From: Thermoguttaceae bacterium
GTDB taxonomy: Bacteria > Planctomycetota > Planctomycetia > Pirellulales > Thermoguttaceae
DNA: 14,236 nucleotides
Reading direction: 5' to 3'
Assembly: GCA_017454585.1 (NCBI GenBank)
Contig: JAFTCU010000143.1
Coordinates: 1 to 14,236 of the forward strand
In this document: positions 8,211-14,236 of the stretch, piece by piece
Layout: each line of letters begins with the position of its first letter
Numbering within the stretch: the first letter of the stretch is position 1
Notes under the pieces: generated by a model
The model's database searches: none
The model's input: the letters and a program-made list of their open reading frames with translations, nothing else
Told to the model about the DNA's origin: nothing
Made by a program: the position numbers and the translations under genes

Positions 8211-8239
8211 TTGCAAGTTTGGGGAATTCAGGGTAAAAT
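8211..8239 (+). promoter_or_regulatory. Probable promoter of the DUF1080 gene
   Basis: TTGCAA (8211-8216) and TAAAAT (8234-8239) are spaced by 17 bp. The start site would be near 8246, leaving a 40-nt leader that contains AAAGGA before the ATG at 8286. Confidence 0.55.
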
Positions 8240-8285
8240 GAGAAATCATTTTTCAATCATTCCCTCATTTTAAAGGATTATTCTC

Positions 8286-9002
8286 ATGAAAAGAACATTC
8301 CCCGCCCTGTGCCTGACGGCGTTCCTCTCCCTTTTCCTTTGCGGCCTGGTTTCCGCTGGTGAAATGCCTGCGGACAAACCGGTTCCGGATGGGTTCAAGT
8401 CCCTGTTCGACGGCAAAACCCTTGACGGTTGGGATGGCGACCCGGCCTTCTGGTCCGTTCAGGATGGCTGCATCACGGGCATTTCCACGCCCGAAAACCC
8501 GATCAAGTACAACACGTTCCTGACCTGGAAAGACGGCGAAGTGGCCGACTTTGAGCTTCTGTGCGATTTCCGCCTCTTCAATCACAATTCCGGCATTCAG
8601 TACCGTGCCTTCAAAAACGAAAAACCGTGGAGTCTCGGCGGTTACCAGGCCGACATCGCTGGCCAGCCACACATGGGGATCGTTTACGGTGAAGGCTACC
8701 GCGGCATTCTCTGCCAGCGCGGCGACCAGACCACGATCGGCAAAGATGGCAAGCAGACCGTGACCGGCAAAGTCGGTGACAAAAACGAGCTTCTGGACCA
8801 CATCGACTTGACCGGTTGGAACACGTACCGGATCGTCGCGAAAGGAAACGTCCTGACGCAGTACATCAACGGTTACAAAGTCTCGGAACTCATCGATGAA
8901 GACGCCGTCGCGCGTTTCAGTGGCGTGCTCGGCTTCCAGATGCACGTCGGCCCGGCCATGAAGGTGCAGTTCAAGAACATTTTCCTCAAGGAACTGAAGT
9001 AA
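8286..9002 (+). CDS. Secreted DUF1080 (3-keto-disaccharide hydrolase-like) protein
   Basis: A 238-residue, single-domain DUF1080 protein. The family has a concanavalin-like jelly-roll fold; characterised members cleave 3-keto-glycosides, and many PVC and Bacteroidota genomes carry dozens of copies. Seen here: a signal peptide (1-24, LVSAGE; the C19-G20 pair might also suit lipidation but the lipobox is poor), the opening motif LFDGKTLDGW (40-49), WSVQDGCITG, DFELLCDFRLF with NSGIQYR (101-107), GYQADI (119-124), and a closing strand ending IFLKELK. Length is normal for the single-domain form. The start is supported by AAAGGA 9 nt upstream. The 3' side carries a large inverted repeat before the GDPD gene; both are exported and may be co-transcribed. 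Substrate cannot be told from the sequence. Confidence 0.92.
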   Translation: MKRTFPALCLTAFLSLFLCGLVSAGEMPADKPVPDGFKSLFDGKTLDGWDGDPAFWSVQDGCITGISTPENPIKYNTFLTWKDGEVADFELLCDFRLFNHNSGIQYRAFKNEKPWSLGGYQADIAGQPHMGIVYGEGYRGILCQRGDQTTIGKDGKQTVTGKVGDKNELLDHIDLTGWNTYRIVAKGNVLTQYINGYKVSELIDEDAVARFSGVLGFQMHVGPAMKVQFKNIFLKELK

Positions 9003-9012
9003 ATTTCATTTC

Positions 9013-9139
9013 AGTGAGGAGTTAGGAGTGAGGAGTTAGGAGTTTGCGCTGGCGCGTAACGCCGCTTTCAGAAAGACTCCCACCCATGAAAAGCCGAAGG
9101 CATTTTCAACTCCTCACTCCTCACTCCTAACTCCTCACT
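9013..9139. repeat. 32-bp near-perfect inverted repeat made of heptamers
   Basis: The left arm (9013-9044) reads as alternating AGTGAGG and AGTTAGG units plus AGTT. The right arm (9108-9139) is its reverse complement with a single mismatch. A 63-nt spacer (9045-9107) of ordinary composition separates them. The right arm ends 6 nt before the GDPD start codon, so that gene has no purine-rich ribosome site of its own; in mRNA the GGAG-rich left arm would pair with the CTCC-rich right arm. Confidence 0.9.
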
Positions 9140-9145
9140 AAAAAA

Positions 9146-9952
9146 ATGCGTACCATCCAACTTTCACTTTTTCTTTTGTTTTTTTTCACCCTTTCCGCAG
9201 TCGCGGAGATGCCGACGCACGGCGTTTGCGCGCACTGGGGCGATAATGCTTGCTTCCCGGAGAATACTGTCCCGGCCTTTGTCGCTGCTGCGGAAAAAGG
9301 GGCCGCCATGGTCGAGTTCGACGTGAAGCGCTGCAAGACCGGCGAGCTGGTCATCATGCACGATGGGACGGTGGACCGGACGACCAACGGCACCGGCGCC
9401 GTCGCGGAAATGACATTCGACGAACTGCGCGCCCTGGACGCCGGCGTGAAGAAAGACCCACGTTTTGCCGGGACCAAGATCCCGACGTTCGACGAAGCGA
9501 TCGACTGCCTCCCGAAAGACGGGATCTGGATCAACTGCCACTGCGGCGGCGGGGTGGCCGAGGAAGTCGCGGTCAAGATCCGTGAAAAGGGCCGCCTCCA
9601 CCAGGCGTTCATCGCGACGGACCTGAAAAGCATTGAGCGCGTCCGGCAAACCGTCCCGGAGATACTCACCTGCAACATGAGCCGTACCGGAACGTGGGGC
9701 CAGCCGTGGACCACCGAGCAGAGCACGCTTTACGCGACGCAGACGGTCGAACACCACTGCACGCTGCTCCAGCTCATCACGCCGTGCTCGGAATCGGACG
9801 TGAAGCTGATGCACGACGCGGGGGTGAAGATCAATTACTTCCACTGCTCCGACCCGGAAAAACTGGAACCGCTTCTTAAACTGGGTGTGGACTTTGTGCT
9901 GACCGACCGGCTTGACCTGATCCAGGCGAAGTACAAGGAAATCCGGAAATAA
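9146..9952 (+). CDS. Secreted glycerophosphodiester phosphodiesterase-family protein, variant active site
   Basis: A 268-residue TIM-barrel protein of the GDPD family, which hydrolyses glycerophosphodiesters to glycerol-3-phosphate and an alcohol. A signal peptide covers 1-20 (SAVA-EM). Conserved parts: H30 followed by PENT (38-41), EFDV (57-60) with metal-binding E57 and D59, catalytic H72 in MHDGTVDRTTNGTG, then LDAG and IPTFDEAI. Two departures stand out. The usual H-R-G is H-W-G (W31), losing the arginine that contacts phosphate; and the strand that normally ends in E-x-K reads NCHCGGG (130-136), placing H132 where the third metal-ligand glutamate is expected. A related subgroup with N-x-H-x-x-G in PVC bacteria comes to mind but is unverified. 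The true substrate may therefore differ. The start lies directly behind the inverted repeat and lacks a Shine-Dalgarno. Confidence 0.88.
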   Translation: MRTIQLSLFLLFFFTLSAVAEMPTHGVCAHWGDNACFPENTVPAFVAAAEKGAAMVEFDVKRCKTGELVIMHDGTVDRTTNGTGAVAEMTFDELRALDAGVKKDPRFAGTKIPTFDEAIDCLPKDGIWINCHCGGGVAEEVAVKIREKGRLHQAFIATDLKSIERVRQTVPEILTCNMSRTGTWGQPWTTEQSTLYATQTVEHHCTLLQLITPCSESDVKLMHDAGVKINYFHCSDPEKLEPLLKLGVDFVLTDRLDLIQAKYKEIRK

Positions 9953-9959
9953 TGCGTAA

Positions 9960-9988
9960 TTACGGGGACGACGCTTCCAGCGTCGTCC
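9960..9988. repeat. Dispersed hairpin element, copy 1
   Basis: The 27 bp at 9960-9986 are identical to 13097-13123, in the same orientation. The element is a hairpin: GGACGACGC (9966-9974), loop TTCCA, GCGTCGTCC (9980-9988). It lies 7 nt after the GDPD stop codon, suggesting a role at transcript 3' ends or a REP-like repeat. Only TT follows, so it is a weak intrinsic terminator at best. Confidence 0.85.
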
Positions 9989-10202
9989 TTCATTTATAAT
10001 TCATAATTGAAAGGAAGCCGCTCGCCGTCCGGAAACGTCTCTTCTCCCCCCTCTTTGGCAAAAAAAATCCAAAAATTTGACTTTTTTTAAATATTTTTCA
10101 CTTTTTTGGTCGAAATGAGTAGTAAAATTTCGTAAACAGAGTATAATATACATCAAAGAAAGTTTATGGAACTACTATAGATATACACAGGAGTCCATCA
10201 CA
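9989..10202. other. AT-rich intergenic region before the Tat-like gene
   Basis: Apart from the heptamer repeat, this region is strongly AT-rich with T-runs (10081-10107). A TATAAT box lies at 10142-10147 but I see no acceptable -35 at the right distance, so the promoter is uncertain. A clear AGGAG (10189-10193) precedes the ATG at 10203 by 9 nt. Confidence 0.5.
9991..10009. repeat. AATTCAT-type heptamer repeat
   Basis: The stretch reads as CATTTAT, AATTCAT, AATTG. Its reverse complement contains AATTATGAATT, which recurs at 12374-12395. It directly follows hairpin copy 1. Confidence 0.5.
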
Positions 10203-10904
10203 ATGGATAAGAAAAACGAAACAACAAAACCGATTTTGAACCACAAACGCCGACAGCTTCTCATTGGGGCAGCGCTTACGCCGGTGGTGATGACGCTCCA
10301 TTCGGCTAAGGTGTTCGCTCAGGATGGAACTCTTCATGAAGGTGTTTCCGGCCCGGCTCCGTTCTCCGGCGCAATTCGTGGTTCTGCCGGCATGGAATCG
10401 TCTGGCGGAACGATCGAAACCGAAAATGCGCTTTATACCGCTATTTGTACTTCAGGAAACGCGACGCTTGCAGATTATTATGGAAGTATTGGACAAAATG
10501 GTTCAGTGCCAACCCAGTTGAGTGATTTTCAGGGATGGTCTTCTTCGAGTGCATTCAGGTGGCAGTTCAGCAACTCTACGGGGTCTGTGAATTGGACCCC
10601 GCGTTACGAAGCAATGCTTGTGGATGCGGTGGACCAATACATCTCTGGGCATAGTGAGAATATTAACACTATTCTCACGGCGACTTGGAAATCTGATGCG
10701 GTGCGTAATGCCCAAGCTGCGATTAGTTCAACTGATGTCGCCCAGCCGGTAGACTGGAATAATACACGATTTACCGTTTCTGGTAGTGAGGGTGTTCGCG
10801 CATATTACCACGATTGGCCAGATAAATTAAGAGCTTTTGCGTTAGAGGCCTATAATGCTTTACCGGACACGGAACCGGCACCTGACTCTGAGCCCGAACC
10901 ATAA
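10203..10904 (+). CDS. Unknown protein with Tat-like signal sequence
   Basis: A 233-residue protein I cannot place in a family. The N-terminus (1-40) has HKRRQLLIGAALTPVVMTL and ends VFAQD: a twin-arginine pair before a moderately hydrophobic stretch and an A-x-A-like cleavage site, which fits export by the Tat pathway in a folded state. The mature part is rich in Ser, Gly, Asn, Thr and aromatic residues (repeated SAFRWQF, VNWTPRYEAM, YYHDWPDKLRAF) with only one cysteine (in AICTSGN), and ends in an acidic Pro-rich tail (PDTEPAPDSEPEP). Codon use is AT-richer than in the flanking genes, especially after residue 70. It stands alone, with a good AGGAG and its own terminator. Signal sequences with RR and PVVMTL occur in other small orphan secreted proteins, but that does not give a function. 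Coding status is well supported; role unknown. Confidence 0.85.
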   Translation: MDKKNETTKPILNHKRRQLLIGAALTPVVMTLHSAKVFAQDGTLHEGVSGPAPFSGAIRGSAGMESSGGTIETENALYTAICTSGNATLADYYGSIGQNGSVPTQLSDFQGWSSSSAFRWQFSNSTGSVNWTPRYEAMLVDAVDQYISGHSENINTILTATWKSDAVRNAQAAISSTDVAQPVDWNNTRFTVSGSEGVRAYYHDWPDKLRAFALEAYNALPDTEPAPDSEPEP

Positions 10905-10929
10905 TTGGGATTGAATTTGTAAATTAGGG

Positions 10930-10963
10930 AAGCAGGAGGCTGAATAAGTCTCCCGCTTTTTTT
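10930..10963 (+). terminator. Rho-independent terminator after the Tat-like gene
   Basis: GCAGGAGGC (10932-10940) pairs with GTCTCCCGC (10948-10956) around a 7-nt loop, with one mismatch and one G-U pair. Seven T residues follow (10957-10963). It lies 27 bp after the stop at 10904 and would separate this gene from citrate synthase. Confidence 0.8.
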
Positions 10964-11003
10964 ATATGCGCCTCAATTCCTTGAAAAATCCCATCGCCCC
11001 CCC

Positions 11004-11031
11004 TTCATTTCCGGCGTTTTTGGTGTACAAT
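11004..11031 (+). promoter_or_regulatory. Candidate gltA promoter
   Basis: TACAAT (11026-11031) is one base from the -10 consensus. The best upstream box is TTCATT (11004-11009) at 16 bp, a weak -35. The short palindrome ATAGAATCTAT (11030-11040) overlaps the expected start site. Position behind the 10930-10963 terminator makes a promoter here necessary, but the exact boxes are uncertain. Confidence 0.35.
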
Positions 11032-11076
11032 AGAATCTATTGAAATGGTTTATTTATTCATTTTTGGGAGTTAGTT

Positions 11077-12369
<1,293 letters not shown>

Positions 12370-12373
12370 AATT

Positions 12374-12395
12374 TAATTATGAATTGTGAATTATT
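12374..12395. repeat. AATTATG-type heptamer repeat
   Basis: Three 7-nt units AATTATG, AATTGTG and AATTATT follow one another in the 29-bp gap between citrate synthase and the next start codon. The AATTATGAATT core is shared, in inverted orientation, with 9991-10009. Confidence 0.6.
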
Positions 12396-12398
12396 AAG

Positions 12399-13091
12399 AT
12401 GAAGCTTCGTTTCCTCGGCCACAACGCGTGGCATTTGACTGTCGAGTCTCTTTCCATTTTGATCGACCCGTTTTTGAGCAGTAACTCGTTAGCGGCCTGC
12501 TCTCCGGATTCACTGCAGGCGGATTTTATTCTCGTCTCGCACGGGCACGGTGACCATTTCGGCGATACGATCTCTATCGCGAAACGTACCGGTGCGATCG
12601 TCGTTTCGATTGCGGAAATTGTGAGTTACTGCACGCAGCAAGGGGTAAAAAGCACACTGGCGATGAACCTTGGCGGCAGTGTTCAGCTTCCGTTTGGCAA
12701 AGTGAAGATGGTTCCTGCCATTCATTCCTCTACGCTCCCCGATGGAACACCGGGGGGGAGTCCGGTCGGATTCCTTATCACGCTCAAGGGTGGTCTGCGC
12801 CTTTATTTCGCGTGTGACACGGCTCTTTTCTCGGATATGAAATTCTTCTCGGGCGTGGATTACGCTGTGCTTCCGATTGGTGATCTGTTCACCATGGGGC
12901 CTGACGACGCGCTGGAAGCGGTGAAGATCATTCAGCCCCGCAACGTGATCCCGTGCCATTATGGAACGTGGCCGCCGATCAATCAGGACGTTCAGGCCTG
13001 GAAAGTGCGCGTCGAGAAAGAAACCCTCAGCAAGTGCGTCGTAATGAAAAGCGGCGAGGAACTGAGCCTTGTAAATTCCCTGTTGCGTTAA
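12399..13091 (+). CDS. UPF0173 metal-dependent hydrolase (metallo-beta-lactamase fold)
   Basis: A 230-residue cytoplasmic protein of the UPF0173 (YtkL-like) family, related to UlaG lactonases and RNase Z; the physiological substrate of the family is not settled. It starts MKLRFLGHNAWHL, typical of the group. Metal ligands of the fold can be seen: H48, H50, D52 and H53 in SHGHGDHFGD, H109 in VPAIHSS, D140 in FACDTALF and H187 in IPCHYGTW. LPIGDLFTMGPDDA (158-171) is another family-conserved segment. Length is as expected. It begins 29 bp after citrate synthase with the AATTATG heptamers in the gap and no Shine-Dalgarno, so translation may depend on the upstream gene or on an unstructured AT-rich leader. 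Just after its stop lies hairpin copy 2. Confidence 0.94.
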   Translation: MKLRFLGHNAWHLTVESLSILIDPFLSSNSLAACSPDSLQADFILVSHGHGDHFGDTISIAKRTGAIVVSIAEIVSYCTQQGVKSTLAMNLGGSVQLPFGKVKMVPAIHSSTLPDGTPGGSPVGFLITLKGGLRLYFACDTALFSDMKFFSGVDYAVLPIGDLFTMGPDDALEAVKIIQPRNVIPCHYGTWPPINQDVQAWKVRVEKETLSKCVVMKSGEELSLVNSLLR

Positions 13092-13096
13092 GAACT

Positions 13097-13125
13097 TTAC
13101 GGGGACGACGCTTCCAGCGTCGTTT
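13097..13125. repeat. Dispersed hairpin element, copy 2
   Basis: Positions 13097-13123 are identical to 9960-9986. The stem is ACGACGC (13105-13111) with GCGTCGT (13117-13123) around TTCCA, extendable by two G-U pairs. It begins 5 nt after the UPF0173 stop codon, mirroring copy 1 after the GDPD gene. TTT follows, too short for a strong terminator. Confidence 0.85.
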
Positions 13126-13171
13126 ACCCCTCACTGTGTTAATAAACTGATTTACAAAACCCGTCAAAACC

Positions 13172-14002
13172 ATGAAACGCATTTTACCCGCCATTTTCTG
13201 TTTGTTTTTCGTGTCTTCCCTTCTGGCCCAGCAATCGAACGGCGTCGGGACCACACCGGATTTTCACGGACCGGTCGGGATTCAGATGTATTCGCTGCGT
13301 GACTACGTTTCCGTAAACGCGGAGCTGGGGCTGAAACTCGCGCACGATCTGGGCTTTGTGTATATTGAGCCGTCCAATTCATTCAACAGTACGTACGAGG
13401 AATACCGCGCGTACATGGAAAAGTACAAACTCAAGGCGATCTCGAAGAATTTCGGCTACGGCGATCTGACGACCGATGCCGGGATCGACAAAATGATCGA
13501 AATCGGTAAAATCCTGGGCGTGAAATACATCGGGATCGCCTGGATCCCGGAGATGAATGAGGAAAAAGTTCAGGAAGTGATCCGCGTTTTCAACCATGCG
13601 GGCGAGCGCATCCACGCGGCGGGTCTGACCTTCACGTTTCACAATCACGGGAAAGAGTTCACTCCGTGGAAAGAGGGACAAGAGGGTGAAACCATGTTCG
13701 ACCGCATCGTTCAGGAGACGAACCCTGAGTACGTTAAATTTGAGATGGACGTCCGCTGGGTCACCGCCGGCGATCCCATTGCGCTCCTGAAAAAGTACCC
13801 TGATCGGTTCGTCCTGATGCACGTGAAATGCGATTCAGGCAAGAACGGGATGTTACTGGAAGAAGGAACGATCGACTGGAAAGCCGTCTTCGCCGCCGCT
13901 CAGGAAGCGGGCGTGGAGGCGTACTTTCTTGAATACGACGATGTGCGGAACATCATCCCGAACACGATTTGCAATTTGCGCTATTTGGAAAGCCTGAAAT
14001 GA
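13172..14002 (+). CDS. Secreted sugar phosphate isomerase/epimerase-fold protein
   Basis: A 276-residue xylose isomerase-like TIM barrel (AP endonuclease 2 superfamily). A signal peptide (1-19, SSLLA-QQ) places it in the periplasm, so the substrate is probably a free or keto sugar and not a phosphate ester. Seen motifs: VGIQMYSLRDY (35-45) on the first strand, FHNHGKEF (156-163), EMDVRWV (191-197), LMHVKC (215-220) and FLEYDD (252-257); H157, H159, D193, H217 and E254 are candidate metal or catalytic residues. Exported members of this fold are frequent beside DUF1080 genes in PVC bacteria, where 3-keto-sugar breakdown is suspected; here the DUF1080 gene is about 4 kb away. No Shine-Dalgarno is seen. 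The stop overlaps the next start (ATGA), implying translational coupling. Confidence 0.92.
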   Translation: MKRILPAIFCLFFVSSLLAQQSNGVGTTPDFHGPVGIQMYSLRDYVSVNAELGLKLAHDLGFVYIEPSNSFNSTYEEYRAYMEKYKLKAISKNFGYGDLTTDAGIDKMIEIGKILGVKYIGIAWIPEMNEEKVQEVIRVFNHAGERIHAAGLTFTFHNHGKEFTPWKEGQEGETMFDRIVQETNPEYVKFEMDVRWVTAGDPIALLKKYPDRFVLMHVKCDSGKNGMLLEEGTIDWKAVFAAAQEAGVEAYFLEYDDVRNIIPNTICNLRYLESLK

Positions 14003-14236
14003 ACGAAATTTTATCTTTTCTGCGTGAAGCGGCCGATTTGACGCGGCGCATTCAGAACGATTTCATCACTCCCGCGACATGGGAGAAAAAGGACAAATCG
14101 CCCGTCACGGTCGGCGACTTGGCGGTTCAGACGCTCGTTGCGGCACGTCTGGAGGCGCTTTACCCGGACGTCCCGCTCATCGCCGAGGAGTCCGCGGACC
14201 TTTTGCTCACGGACGAGGGGAAGCGGTTTCTGGAGA
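13999..14236 (+). CDS. Inositol monophosphatase / 3'(2'),5'-bisphosphate nucleotidase family protein, partial
   Basis: Only the first 79 residues lie in the window; the gene runs off the right edge. The start is fixed by the ATGA overlap with the preceding gene. The segment KKDKSPVTVGDLAVQTLV (29-46), followed by YPDVPLIAEES (59-69 approx.), is the N-terminal signature of Hal2/CysQ-type phosphatases, in which the lysine-rich loop and the E-E of AEES bind substrate and Mg2+ or Li+-sensitive metal. Such enzymes recycle the sulfation by-product 3'-phosphoadenosine 5'-phosphate, or hydrolyse inositol phosphates. No signal peptide is seen, so the product is cytoplasmic, unlike its coupled exported partner. 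The aspartate metal motif (DP-D-G-T type) is beyond the edge, so specificity stays open. Confidence 0.88.
   Translation, partial: MNEILSFLREAADLTRRIQNDFITPATWEKKDKSPVTVGDLAVQTLVAARLEALYPDVPLIAEESADLLLTDEGKRFLE

Larger units (their letters stand above)
7976..8285. other. Divergent intergenic region with stem-loop
   Basis: About 310 bp between the minus-strand three-gene unit and the DUF1080 gene. It contains the DUF1080 promoter (8211-8239), a 7-bp stem-loop (8048-8069) and the palindrome ATGAATTCAT (8077-8086). I could not find a convincing promoter for the minus-strand unit; TATAAG at 8105-8100 lacks a good -35. No open reading frame of note and no RNA gene is visible. Confidence 0.6.

Noticed and set aside
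8265..8945. Minus-strand 226-codon frame opposite the DUF1080 gene
   Set aside because: The plus strand encodes a complete DUF1080 protein with signal peptide and ribosome site; the antisense frame has none.
9013..9139. CRISPR-like repeat
   Set aside because: The heptamer units are contiguous and the two arms are inverted with one spacer only; there is no direct repeat-spacer array and no cas gene.
9127..9844. Two long minus-strand frames opposite the GDPD-family gene
   Set aside because: Shadow frames in GC-rich codons; the plus frame has PENT, EFDV and MHDGT motifs.
9960..9990. Hairpin copy 1 as an intrinsic terminator
   Set aside because: The stem is good but only two T residues follow, so a standard rho-independent terminator is not supported.

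Overview
The window most likely comes from the PVC superphylum, probably a Planctomycetota member. Supporting signs are a DUF1080 (3-keto-disaccharide hydrolase-like) lipid- or periplasm-targeted enzyme, a secreted sugar phosphate isomerase/epimerase-fold protein, a secreted protein with squalene/prenyltransferase repeats, many signal peptides and inconsistent Shine-Dalgarno use. This is inference from gene content; no rRNA or tRNA is present to settle it.

Layout. (1) 1-1290, minus: 5' portion of a secreted glycoside hydrolase family 2 gene running off the left edge, driven by a consensus sigma70-type promoter. (2) 1598-3886, plus: full-length DsbD-type transmembrane thiol:disulfide reductase with its own promoter, divergent from the GH2 gene. 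(3) 3899-7975, minus: a close-packed three-gene unit, transcribed from a protein of uncertain family (possible GAP1-like N-terminus), through a C-terminal processing protease (S41), to a squalene-cyclase-repeat protein. It converges on dsbD with only 12 bp between stop codons. (4) 8286-9952, plus: DUF1080 protein and a divergent glycerophosphodiesterase-family protein, separated by a near-perfect 32-bp inverted repeat built of heptamers. (5) 10203-10904, plus: an AT-richer gene for an unknown protein with a Tat-like signal, closed by a rho-independent terminator. (6) 11077-13091, plus: citrate synthase and a UPF0173 metallo-beta-lactamase-fold hydrolase. (7) 13172-14236, plus: a secreted TIM-barrel isomerase/epimerase overlapping by 4 bp (ATGA) the start of an inositol-monophosphatase / 3'(2'),5'-bisphosphate nucleotidase gene cut by the right edge.

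How the genes fit together. Most products are exported: carbohydrate cleavage (GH2, DUF1080, isomerase/epimerase), phosphodiester cleavage (GDPD), protein quality control and redox supply to the envelope (S41 protease, DsbD). Citrate synthase is the one clear central-metabolism gene. The segment from 9003 to 13171 is marked by intergenic repeats of three kinds: heptameric GAGGAGT-type repeats, AATTATG-type heptamers, and a 27-bp hairpin present twice just after stop codons. I see no CRISPR array, insertion sequence, prophage gene, tRNA or rRNA. The most unusual items are the repeat elements, the altered active site of the GDPD-family protein, the protease-centred operon and the Tat-like orphan protein. 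None amounts to a demonstrated new system.
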